Assembly: GCA_964493205.1 (NCBI GenBank)
Contig: CAZBMJ010000001.1
Span: forward strand, 1 to 64,000
Source of the DNA: CAZBMJ01 sp964493205
Lineage (GTDB): Bacteria; Myxococcota; UBA727; JABDBI01
Length of the DNA: 64,000 bases
Direction: 5' to 3'
This document shows positions 19,429 to 27,725 of the stretch, one piece after another (the first letter of the stretch is position 1; each line of letters starts with the position of its first letter). The position numbers and the translations under genes are program-made. The notes below the pieces were generated by a model that saw only the letters and a program-made list of their open reading frames with translations, ran no database searches and was not told where the DNA came from.

Positions 19429-21084
19429 ATGCAGATATTAGCTGGTATTTTATTATTAGGTGTTTTGGTAGCTTTTCATGAGTTAGGGCATTTTTTGTTT
19501 GCCAAAATGCTTGGTGTGCGAGTACTAGTTTTTTCTGTTGGTTTTGGGCCAAGAATATTTAGCTTTACCAAAGGCCATACTGAATATCGTCTTAGCATTA
19601 TTCCATTAGGCGGTTATGTGCGAATGTTTGGAGAGTCTTTGGATGAAGACTTAACTGATGAACAAAAAAGCTATAGCTTTTTACATCAAGCCACATGGCG
19701 AAAATCTTTAATAGCATTTGCTGGCCCTTTGTTTAATTTTATTTTGCCTATTATTTTAATGTTTTTTTTATTTGTAGGCACAGAAGAAGTTTTATTGCCA
19801 CAAATAGGAAGTATAGCTCCTAATTCGCCAGCCCAAAAAGCAGGTTTTAAACCTAATGATTTAGTTAAAGAAATTAATGCTAAACCGATAGAATCTTTTA
19901 TGGATTTATCAAGCATAATAGCTGCTCATCCTTTAGAGGAGCTTAACTTTTTAGTTGAAAGAGAAAATACCAATATAAATTTATTGGTTACTCCAGAGGA
20001 AAAAGACTCACAAGGTCGTATAGGAGTAATGCCTGTTATACAAAAACCTATAATTACTTTGTTACCTCAAAGTCCTTTAAAAAATTATGGTTTGGAAACA
20101 TTAGATGAAATTGTTTCTATAAATAACACTAAAATTATTTCTATAGAAGATTTATTATTAAATATAAATATTTTAAATAATTCTGTGACTAAAATAATAA
20201 GAAATAATAAAGAGATAGTCTTAAATATTGGTGAATTTAAGCAATATAATTTTGTATGGTCAGATATTGTTAAAAAATATACTAGTTTTATAGATCAAGA
20301 ATCCTTAGAAAAAAGCCTAAAATTACTTAACGAAGAAAAATTATCTCTAGATGCTAGCTACGGCTTAGCCAGTGCTAAAGGGGTAGTTTCTAGCGTAGCT
20401 GCTCAGTCTATAGCTTCAGATCTAAATTTAGAAGTTAATGATCGCTTATTAGCTATTAACGGCGAAGCAATAGTTAGCTCTCCTTATTTAGAACAAACTT
20501 TTATTAATAATCTAAATAAAGAACATTTATTGAGTGTTATAAAAGCAAATGGTGAAATACAGATTTTAGGGGTTAAGTTTAAGAAAGACACTGAAAATAC
20601 TTTAAATTTAAGTACTAATTTATATACTTTGTTTGGAGTTGATTTATTACCAACTTATTCAATGGGAAAAACTAAAATTAGAAATGTTGGTGTATTTGAA
20701 GCTTTATCTAAAGCATATAATCAAACTGTTAATATTGCTGTTGTTACTGCAAAATCTTTATTTATGTTGGTAAAAATGGAAGTGCCTTCGTCACAAATTG
20801 GTGGTCCTATTATGCTTTTTGATATCGCTAAACAAGCTTTTGATAAAGGACTAGCTTTTTATATTATGGTTATGTGTATGCTAAGTGTTAACTTAGGACT
20901 ATTAAATTTATTGCCTATACCTGCTCTTGATGGAGGGCATTTATTGCTCTTTGGTATAGAAGCTATTCAAAGAAAGCCGCTTACTCCAAAAACCAGAGCC
21001 ATAGCCACTCAAATAGGCTTTGCATTATTGTTATTTATTATGGTCTATGCTTTGTTTAACGATATTAGTAGGTTGATAAAATAA
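19429..21084 (+). CDS. rseP: Site-2 intramembrane metalloprotease RseP
   Basis: The HELGH zinc motif lies in the first membrane helix (about residues 21-25) and the second catalytic element LPIPALDGGH is near the C-terminus, as in M50 site-2 proteases that cut anti-sigma factors and signal-peptide remnants in the inner membrane. Between them are PDZ-like regions (SPAQKAGFKPNDLV; a second near LEVNDRLLAING). At 551 residues it is about 100 longer than the E. coli protein, from expansion of the periplasmic part. GGAG precedes the ATG. Its last ~100 bp are duplicated 5 kb downstream at 26184-26291. Confidence 0.93.
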   Translation: MQILAGILLLGVLVAFHELGHFLFAKMLGVRVLVFSVGFGPRIFSFTKGHTEYRLSIIPLGGYVRMFGESLDEDLTDEQKSYSFLHQATWRKSLIAFAGPLFNFILPIILMFFLFVGTEEVLLPQIGSIAPNSPAQKAGFKPNDLVKEINAKPIESFMDLSSIIAAHPLEELNFLVERENTNINLLVTPEEKDSQGRIGVMPVIQKPIITLLPQSPLKNYGLETLDEIVSINNTKIISIEDLLLNINILNNSVTKIIRNNKEIVLNIGEFKQYNFVWSDIVKKYTSFIDQESLEKSLKLLNEEKLSLDASYGLASAKGVVSSVAAQSIASDLNLEVNDRLLAINGEAIVSSPYLEQTFINNLNKEHLLSVIKANGEIQILGVKFKKDTENTLNLSTNLYTLFGVDLLPTYSMGKTKIRNVGVFEALSKAYNQTVNIAVVTAKSLFMLVKMEVPSSQIGGPIMLFDIAKQAFDKGLAFYIMVMCMLSVNLGLLNLLPIPALDGGHLLLFGIEAIQRKPLTPKTRAIATQIGFALLLFIMVYALFNDISRLIK

Positions 21085-21085
21085 G

Positions 21086-21478
21086 ATGTTAAAAAAAATA
21101 TTATTTTATTTTTTTATTTGTAGTAGCTTAAAAGCGTTGGATAATAATAAAAACTATAATGATTTTTTATTTACTCATACAGCTTTATATAAAGTATCTT
21201 CTACTTATCGCCATATATGGGAATCACTGCAAGAAAAACCTGATTTAGATGCTATTTATGCTAATCTGCCAGAATTTAAAACAGAGTATATTAGTGTGCT
21301 GATTACAAATGGCCTAAAAAATGAAGATTTAGAAGTTTTTAATACAATAATAAAAGAACTAGCAAATTATTTACTAAAAGAGCGTATGAAAAATATTAGT
21401 CTTGCATACGAAAAAGCAAGGGGCAGCGAAGGCATTTATGAAAAAAATGAGCAGGGCAGATGGGTTAAATTAAATTAG
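21086..21478 (+). CDS. Small secreted protein, copy 1
   Basis: I do not recognise this 130-residue protein. It starts with a Sec signal (MLKKILFYFFICSSLKA) and the rest is Lys/Glu-rich and probably helical, ending in a conserved GIYEKN...QGRWVK segment. The start codon is one base after the rseP stop, so it is translated from the rseP transcript. A paralogue with the same leader and tail but a diverged middle lies at 26293-26679, also behind an rseP 3' end, which shows the two arose by duplication of the rseP end plus this gene. A periplasmic or secreted role is inferred from the signal only. Confidence 0.75.
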   Translation: MLKKILFYFFICSSLKALDNNKNYNDFLFTHTALYKVSSTYRHIWESLQEKPDLDAIYANLPEFKTEYISVLITNGLKNEDLEVFNTIIKELANYLLKERMKNISLAYEKARGSEGIYEKNEQGRWVKLN

Positions 21479-21678
21479 TAAGCTCTAAAATTTTAGCTAC
21501 TTTTTTTGGTTGGGCTTTAAATACCTTTAGAACTTGAATTAATTCTTCAGTTTCTAGACAGTAAAAAGAGCTAAAAGGTCCTCATTGTATTCCTGTCGCA
21601 ACCCCATTTCTATTAAGACCAGGATTAACAAAAGTTCCAGTAGAAAAATTAAATTTTACTCCAGCTGGGAAACATTAA
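21479..21678. other. Possible decayed coding remnants
   Basis: Two protein-like stretches lack starts. On the plus strand 21565-21678 is open and reads KELKGPHCIPVATPFLLRPG and on to a TAA, overlapping the 3' end of the ankyrin gene. On the minus strand about 21480-21565 is open and reads LETEELIQVLKVFKAQPKKV. Both have protein-like composition but no start, and I recognise neither. They look like gene debris in the island. Confidence 0.3.
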
Positions 21679-24433
21679 TTAATTTATTTATAAATGAACG
21701 GATTGAAGAATTCGCTATGTCTAAAGGATTTTCGCCATTATTATTTTTAGCGTAGATGTCTGCTCCAGCTTCAACTAAAACCTTTATAATATCTTCTTTT
21801 CCATTATTAATAGCCAAATGTAAAGGTGTGTTACCATTTTTATCTTTAGCATTTATATTGGCTTTTTCTTCAATTAAAGTTTTTATAATATTTATTTTAG
21901 AACTATTGATGGCTAAATGTAAAGGAGTCCAACCATAATAATCTTTAACATCTATTTTAGTTCCTTTGCCAATTAAATCTTTTAAAACTTCTACTTTAGA
22001 ACCATTTTTGATAGCTAAATGCAAAGGACTATCGTCATTATTTATTTTAATTAAAGCTTCTGCTGTTGTAAAATTTCTTTTTTCAATAGCAACATCAAGG
22101 GGAGTATTCTCATTATTATTTTTAGCTTCTTTATCTGCTCCAGCTTTTATTAGAATTTTTATTATATCTACATTTTGATTTTTTTCAGCAGCTAAATGCA
22201 AAGGAGTGTTATTCGTATTATTTCTAGCATTTACATTAGCTTCTGCATCAATTAATTCTCTTGTTATTTCTAATAATTCTTTTTCTACAGCTAAATGTAA
22301 AGGAGTATTACCATTATAATCAGTTAATTCTTTATTTGTTCCAGATTTTATTAAAATTTTTAAAATTTCTAAATTATTATAATAAACAGCTTTATGCAAA
22401 AACATAGGATTTACATTGGCTCCTTTTTCAATTAAATAATTTACAGAATTTATACTGCTTGCATTTATAGCCAAATCTAAAGGAGTATCACCATTACGAT
22501 TTTTACTATTCACATTAGCTCCAGCTGTAAATAAAGCATTTGTAATACTATAGTCTTGATATGACAAAGCTGCATAAAGAGGTGTATGACCAAGATTATT
22601 TTTTACCTCCATATTAGCATTTTTTTTAATTAATGTGTTCAGCATATCTAAATTTTTATTTTCAATAGCATAATGCAAAAGATAGTTGTCGCGATAGATT
22701 TTAGTATTTATATCAATACCAGCTTCAATGAATAGATATATAATTTTATTATTTTTATTTTTAATAGCGATGTCTAAAGGTGTCATACCATTATTGTTTT
22801 TAGCTTCTTTATCTACTTTCGTCTTAATTAATAATTGTATGGTATCTACATCGCCATTCTCGACAGCTTTATGTAAAAGAGTATTACCATCTTTATTTTT
22901 TTGTTTTAATAAATATGGTGCTATTGTTATTATAGAGTTAACTTTTTCTGTATTATTAATTTTATTAGTAAGTGCTTTATATGGTTCAAAAAATTCTAAA
23001 ATAAGTGCTTTAAATTTATTATCTATATTAGAATCTAAGACATCATCTAAATGCCCATTACGCCAATCTGAATTAGAAAGATAGCCGGTAGGCTTGAAAT
23101 AAAAATGACCACCTTGAAAATTCCAAACAAACATTTTTTTATTATTAATAAAAATATCGAAATTATCAATATTATCTAATTTACTATTATTAATATACAT
23201 TTTAAAATCATCTCTAGAAAGTTTTTCAAGTAAATATTTTACTTTATCAGCTCTTTGTTCTGATGTTATATTTTCAATATTTTTTAGTTTTTCGTCGTCG
23301 AAAAGATTACCAACTAATTTCAACATATTATCCATACCAGCAGATATTTCATAAGTATTTCTTTGATATTTTACTTCTTGCTTATCTGCTACTAATGAAG
23401 CCCAAGCATTTCTTAAGTCATCCTTTTTTAAATCATCATATGTTTTTTGCTTTGTATAAAAATCTTTAAGTTCTTGAGTGGCTCCAACTAAATACTCAGG
23501 ATTAAATGTTTGATCTTGTATATTAGCTGCTACTATATTTAAAAAATTACGCAAAGATGTCTCGCCACAAGCAGTAAACTTAGTATTATTACACACTGCT
23601 TGTTCATTTTCGCCCAAAATAGGTGGAAATTTATTAGAGTTATCATATTTTTTATATCCTGCTAAATAAAAACTAAATAGTTTGTGATCTTCTTCTGATA
23701 ATTTTTTAAAATCTGATGAAGATAGTTTATTGTCTTTAATATAATCTGTTTCAAAATTTATATATAAATTTTCATCATAAATATTTTCACTATCTAATAC
23801 TCCAAATATCTTAAGATCTTCTATTGTATTAGCTTTTTTAATGGCCAAGGCTAATAAAGCATATTCTGCTATATTAGGGTATGCTTCTCTTTCAGCTACA
23901 GCTCCTAAAAACATTTTTTTATATTCATCGGCAAGTTTTTCATAAGATTCAAATTTATTTTTCCAATTTGGTAGTATACTTCTTCTGGCAGCTGAATTTA
24001 GTGACATAAATTTATCTAAATTTTTAGTATTGTTAGGATTAAGTTTAATCTCTTCGTAAATTTTTAGTATTTCTTTTATCTGACTAATTTTTAGCCTATT
24101 AAAAAAATCAGAAGTTGCATTTGTTGGTCCTAGCGCTGCGCCACCAGGAGAAGGAAAAATATTTTGCAGAAGCGCCGTAGTATGATCTTGTGGGCAATCT
24201 CTGGTTCTTTGTTCTTGATTTAGTATATAATGGCATAAATATTGGCTCTTTTCAGGACCATAATTACCCTTAAACCTTATATTTTCAAGCAAACCAGATT
24301 CTAATGCTAAAAAGCCATACAGTAATTGTTTACCAAGTTTAGGCATGTCTTCTATGTAAATAGCACTAAAAGACAGCTTAGAAATCATTAAAAACAAGAA
24401 AAATATTATATTAATTAAATATTTATTAGGCAT
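21656..24433 (-). CDS. Large secreted ankyrin-repeat protein with putative cysteine-protease-like N-half
   Basis: The 925-residue protein has a Sec signal (hydrophobic up to about residue 23, SFSA), an N-terminal part of about 480 residues of unknown family, then 12-13 ankyrin repeats to the C-terminus (repeat core NTPLHLA...LI..GA..). In the N-terminal part TACGETSLRNFLN and, later, FQGGHFYFKP have the look of a Cys and a His of a papain-fold peptidase; this is my inference. Ankyrin proteins with signal peptides are common effectors in host-associated bacteria. It stands opposite to rseP and the duplicated genes and may have been inserted. AT-rich promoter sequence lies at 24434-24550. Confidence 0.85.
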   Translation of the reverse strand: MPNKYLINIIFFLFLMISKLSFSAIYIEDMPKLGKQLLYGFLALESGLLENIRFKGNYGPEKSQYLCHYILNQEQRTRDCPQDHTTALLQNIFPSPGGAALGPTNATSDFFNRLKISQIKEILKIYEEIKLNPNNTKNLDKFMSLNSAARRSILPNWKNKFESYEKLADEYKKMFLGAVAEREAYPNIAEYALLALAIKKANTIEDLKIFGVLDSENIYDENLYINFETDYIKDNKLSSSDFKKLSEEDHKLFSFYLAGYKKYDNSNKFPPILGENEQAVCNNTKFTACGETSLRNFLNIVAANIQDQTFNPEYLVGATQELKDFYTKQKTYDDLKKDDLRNAWASLVADKQEVKYQRNTYEISAGMDNMLKLVGNLFDDEKLKNIENITSEQRADKVKYLLEKLSRDDFKMYINNSKLDNIDNFDIFINNKKMFVWNFQGGHFYFKPTGYLSNSDWRNGHLDDVLDSNIDNKFKALILEFFEPYKALTNKINNTEKVNSIITIAPYLLKQKNKDGNTLLHKAVENGDVDTIQLLIKTKVDKEAKNNNGMTPLDIAIKNKNNKIIYLFIEAGIDINTKIYRDNYLLHYAIENKNLDMLNTLIKKNANMEVKNNLGHTPLYAALSYQDYSITNALFTAGANVNSKNRNGDTPLDLAINASSINSVNYLIEKGANVNPMFLHKAVYYNNLEILKILIKSGTNKELTDYNGNTPLHLAVEKELLEITRELIDAEANVNARNNTNNTPLHLAAEKNQNVDIIKILIKAGADKEAKNNNENTPLDVAIEKRNFTTAEALIKINNDDSPLHLAIKNGSKVEVLKDLIGKGTKIDVKDYYGWTPLHLAINSSKINIIKTLIEEKANINAKDKNGNTPLHLAINNGKEDIIKVLVEAGADIYAKNNNGENPLDIANSSIRSFINKLINVSQLE

Positions 24434-24683
24434 AATAAATCCTGAAATTGTATTATATTTTATTATATATTAACTTGTCTTTATTTTCGCAAGTAATTTA
24501 TGCTTAAATATTTTTATATTTCAATGTAAATCTAAAACAAAAATTATTTTAGCTATACAACTCGCAAGCAAAGTACGCTTTTATCAGGGTTTAATAGTAT
24601 ATGTATTTGGAAGGTTAGCTTCAGCTTTATTTATTATAAAAAATAGAAAATGATAACTATCTAAACATAATATAAGGTTAAAT

Positions 24684-24818
24684 TAAACAAATCTAGAGTA
24701 TTTTTATATATTTGACTAGTGATGATTTCTTGAGGTTCATTTCTTTTGCCTCTAAAAGGATGAGGGCTTAAATAAGGCGCATCGGTTTCTATAATAAGTT
24801 TATCTAAAAATAAATCTT
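24684..24818 (-). pseudogene. tatD 3'-end remnant
   Basis: This stretch matches the 3' end of the intact tatD (about 29560-29735) with an internal deletion of roughly 60 bp. Shared segments include ATCTAGAGT, TATATTTGACTAGTGA and GAGGGCTTAAATAAGG. No start or catalytic part is present. It is one of three copies of the tatD tail in the island. The rest of the 24434-24898 gap shows no gene. Confidence 0.8.
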
Positions 24819-24898
24819 GCATCTAGGTCGGGTAAAGCCCTTTTCCACAACAGCCACTTCTAATCTCACGCCAATTTTCTCCTGAAAACTTGTCTCTC

Positions 24899-25148
24899 TG
24901 ACCAAAAACTTAAGTTTAAAAAACCTAAAAAAATAGATTTTTTACAAGATTTAGCCAAGAAAATTTTTGTTTATCAAGGAGTAACTTGTGCTTTGCTTGT
25001 CAATGGCAATGTTCAATGCTTTGGCCTTGGTGCTTCTGTTATTAGAACAAGGCTTTTGCCAGAAGAAAAATATTGGTATTCATACTCCTGGCTTGAAGGC
25101 TTTCGCCCGTGGCAAATTTGTGGAGGCGGAGCTGAAAATGGTGTTTAG
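24899..25148 (+). pseudogene. C-terminal fragment of RCC1-like lipoprotein gene
   Basis: The last ~80 codons of the gene at 27726-28916 recur here in frame up to the same TAG stop (KIFVYQG, then GNVQCFGLGASVIR, then FRPWQICGGGAENGV). The 5' 300 codons are absent and no start is present. Identity is moderate at the left and nearly complete from about 25065 rightwards, continuing into the hydrolase gene. Another frame over the same DNA gives a short open stretch that is not a gene. Confidence 0.85.
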
Positions 25149-25177
25149 TTGTGGCGAAGGAACTGCGTTAGCAAAGG

Positions 25178-26107
25178 CTAAGCTAAAAAATTTTTTAAAA
25201 AATTGAAAACTTCTTGCCACGATTCTTTTTTGGCAGAAGCATTTCCTTCTGAAGTTCCTCCAAGTAGCATATAAGATGTACCAAACTGGAATGGTTGGTC
25301 AGTTGAAGGTTGATGAGGGGATAAATAAAGTTCATGCCCAGCATTAGAAAAACTGAGATGTTTTCTTATGATATTTGATCCATTGTCATCTAATCGTTTG
25401 ATAATAAGATTACCAGATATAGTTGCTGGCCATATTTTATCATCTTCTCCAGTAAGGATTAGTATAGGGCAAAGGATTTTTTCCACTGGAATGCTTGCAC
25501 TGTCAATATTTTTATAGAACATTTTCATAGCATACAGAAAATTTGGCGTTGCTTCGAGAGGATCATCAAGCGTTCCTTTGTGGAAAGGTAAGTGGCCATC
25601 CTTGGTCGCCTTAAGAATATCTTCGTAGCTGAGATTTGGCATAAATGGTATTGGCAATCCTTTGAAACTCCAAGCGGCATTTTCATTTGGTGAAAAATCA
25701 CCATAAACTAGGTGTGGTGGAGTATAAGCTATGACAGCAGATATTTCTTGAGGATACATAGCTGAGAAAAGAAGAACTAATTCGCCTCCTCGTGAATATC
25801 CTAAAAGAGCAACTTTATTTTTGTTTACCTGTGATTGTTTTTTGAAATATTGTATTGCATTGTAAAAATATTCTAATGAAATATTTGATAGTTTTTCAGG
25901 CAAATTATCTGCACCAAAGTATTTCAAAGCAAGAACAACATAGCCATTGGAAGCAATAAGTTCAGAAATGCTTTCAGGTACTGCACCATCAGATCCTGGA
26001 ACAACAATGACCCCTGGGGCATTTTTTATATTCTTTGGAAAAAATAATGTAGCAATAATGCCTTGCTCGTGAATATTTATTTTTTCTATATTTAAAAATA
26101 TTTTCAT
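25178..26107 (-). CDS. BAAT/dienelactone-type alpha/beta hydrolase, intact copy
   Basis: The 309-residue alpha/beta hydrolase shows the nucleophile elbow GYSRGGE (Ser), an acid in LTGEDDKIWP and a His in NAGHELYL, the pattern of the C-terminal domain of BAAT-like acyl-CoA thioesterases. PGSDGA is the likely oxyanion segment. No signal peptide is visible. Upstream on the same strand lies a tatD 3' fragment, mirroring the intact tatD-hydrolase pair at 28946-30318, so this gene was copied as part of that block. The second copy at 28946-29529 is broken, which makes this the only functional version. Confidence 0.85.
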   Translation of the reverse strand: MKIFLNIEKINIHEQGIIATLFFPKNIKNAPGVIVVPGSDGAVPESISELIASNGYVVLALKYFGADNLPEKLSNISLEYFYNAIQYFKKQSQVNKNKVALLGYSRGGELVLLFSAMYPQEISAVIAYTPPHLVYGDFSPNENAAWSFKGLPIPFMPNLSYEDILKATKDGHLPFHKGTLDDPLEATPNFLYAMKMFYKNIDSASIPVEKILCPILILTGEDDKIWPATISGNLIIKRLDDNGSNIIRKHLSFSNAGHELYLSPHQPSTDQPFQFGTSYMLLGGTSEGNASAKKESWQEVFNFLKNFLA

Positions 26108-26137
26108 ATAGGTTAACCTGAATAATTAAATAACAAG

Positions 26138-26291
26138 ACCAAACAAATCTAGAGTGTTTTTATAGATTTGACTAGTGAACACTTAGCTTACTCTAAAAAC
26201 TAGAGCCATAGCCACTAAAATAGGCTTTGCTGTATTATTATTTATTATGCTCTATGCTTTGTTTAACGATATTACTAGGTTGATAAAATAA
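26138..26291. repeat. Duplication joint: tatD tail fused to rseP tail
   Basis: 26138-26180 matches the 3' end of tatD (minus orientation), and 26184-26291 matches the last ~100 bp of rseP (plus orientation, still open: IATKIGFAVLLFIM, then LFNDITRLIK and TAA). The switch lies within about 26178-26186. This is the expected head-to-tail joint of a tandem duplication that ran from inside rseP to inside tatD. Confidence 0.85.
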
Positions 26292-26292
26292 G

Positions 26293-26679
26293 ATGCTAAA
26301 AAAAATATTATTTTATTTTTTTATTTGTAGTAGCTTAAAAGCGTTTGAAAGTCAGCAACAGTATGATAAATTTCTGCTTACTCATAAAACTATATATACT
26401 ATATCTTCTGCTTATCGTGATGTATGGGATTCATTTCAAGAAAAACCTGATTTAAAAGCTATTTATGCTAATCTACCAGAATGTAAAACAGAGTATATTC
26501 GTGTATTGATTATAAATAAGATAAATAATGTAAAAATTTTAAAAACTATAATAAAAGAAATAAAAGATTACCTTCTAAAAGAGCGTATGAAGGATATTAG
26601 TATGTCTTACGAAAAAGCAAGAGAGCCAGAAGGCATTTATGAAAAAAATGCACAGGGCAGATGGGTTAAGATTGAGTAA
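26293..26679 (+). CDS. Small secreted protein, copy 2
   Basis: This 128-residue paralogue of the 21086-21478 protein has an identical 17-residue Sec leader, a diverged middle, and the conserved C-terminal YEKAR.PEGIYEKN..GRWVK pattern. Like copy 1 it starts one base after an rseP stop codon, here that of a duplicated rseP fragment. Without a whole rseP in front it must depend on another promoter. Function unknown; secretion is inferred from the leader. Confidence 0.72.
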   Translation: MLKKILFYFFICSSLKAFESQQQYDKFLLTHKTIYTISSAYRDVWDSFQEKPDLKAIYANLPECKTEYIRVLIINKINNVKILKTIIKEIKDYLLKERMKDISMSYEKAREPEGIYEKNAQGRWVKIE

Positions 26680-26757
26680 TATTTGAAAAAAGACTTTGAA
26701 CAATTAAATAATTAAAAAGCCCGAAAAGAGATAGATAATAATTGCTGGGTGAGGTTT

Positions 26758-27717
26758 ATGTTTAAAGCACTATTTGTTTTATCTCTTATAGTTACTAAAG
26801 TTTACGCTCAAAGTAATCCTTATTTTTTATACAATGGTACAAAATACCAACTTGAATGGTCATATTTAAGTAAAGCTGCAGAAAAAAGAATTTTTTATCC
26901 TGATAAAAATAGAAAAAAACGAATCGATGAGTTTTTATCAAGTAGACCAATTAGTTCTGCTAATATTAAAGGCATGATGTCAAAAGTTAGGAGTCAAGGA
27001 ACAAGAGGCACTTGCTCTAATTTTACAACTTTAGGATTACTCGAGCCATTTATTGATAAAAATGCTGATTATTCAGAACAATGTTTAGCATATCACTCTA
27101 GCCAAGATGATAGTGGTGTTACAGAGGATAAACTTAAATATATAATTGGTAATGGTATTTATCATGAAGTAGATTGTCCTTACGTAAATCCAACTGATTT
27201 TGCAGATTGGTACATGGCTGATGATAAAAAAAGAGAATCATTAAAATTATTAGCTCGCAATAAATTGCCAAATTTAGATACAGCTAAAAAAATCTATCCT
27301 CCATTTAAAACAATTGAGCAAGCTGTTGATGGACTTACAGATGGTCAATATATCGCCTATATTCAAAATCATCTTAATAATAATATTCCTATAGCTGCTT
27401 CATTTTTTTCAGTAGGAGATGAGTGGGGAACTGGACTTATAACAACAATTCCAACTGAGGAAGAAATAAAAAAACAATGCGAAAAAACAGCTTCATCATC
27501 GTCAATAAAAAAGTGTAGTTCTCATGGTGTAGTTTTAACAGGGTATGATGACAGTCGTCGCCTTATTTTCTTCAAAAATTCTTGGGGAGAGGATTGGGGT
27601 TTGAATGAACAATATATTTTACCCAAGGATTTCAAAGATAAAATTGGTTATGGTGCTTTTTCTTATGAGTATTTAGCTAAATTTCGTCTTAATAGCCTTG
27701 TTACCCTTTATAATTAG
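26758..27717 (+). CDS. Secreted papain-like (C1) cysteine peptidase
   Basis: The 319-residue protein has a Sec signal (to VYAQ) and the papain catalytic set: Gln80 and Cys86 in VRSQGTRGTCSNF, His in CSSHGVVLTGYDD and Asn in FFKNSWGEDWG. The pro-region is short. I use the ATG at 26758 because GGTGAGG lies just before it; an in-frame GTG nine bases earlier has no ribosome site. Such peptidases act outside the cytoplasm, and in host-associated bacteria often on host proteins. The RCC1-like lipoprotein gene follows after 8 bp, so the two are probably co-expressed. Confidence 0.87.
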   Translation: MFKALFVLSLIVTKVYAQSNPYFLYNGTKYQLEWSYLSKAAEKRIFYPDKNRKKRIDEFLSSRPISSANIKGMMSKVRSQGTRGTCSNFTTLGLLEPFIDKNADYSEQCLAYHSSQDDSGVTEDKLKYIIGNGIYHEVDCPYVNPTDFADWYMADDKKRESLKLLARNKLPNLDTAKKIYPPFKTIEQAVDGLTDGQYIAYIQNHLNNNIPIAASFFSVGDEWGTGLITTIPTEEEIKKQCEKTASSSSIKKCSSHGVVLTGYDDSRRLIFFKNSWGEDWGLNEQYILPKDFKDKIGYGAFSYEYLAKFRLNSLVTLYN

Positions 27718-27725
27718 AGAAAAGA

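Noticed and set aside
21756..23469. Several plus-strand open frames opposite the ankyrin gene
   Set aside because: They are antisense shadows of the repeats, with repetitive hydrophobic sequence and no ribosome sites.
24988..25206. Open frame of 72 codons over the RCC1 fragment
   Set aside because: It is a different frame of DNA that matches the 3' end of the RCC1-like gene; the true reading frame there is the pseudogene fragment.
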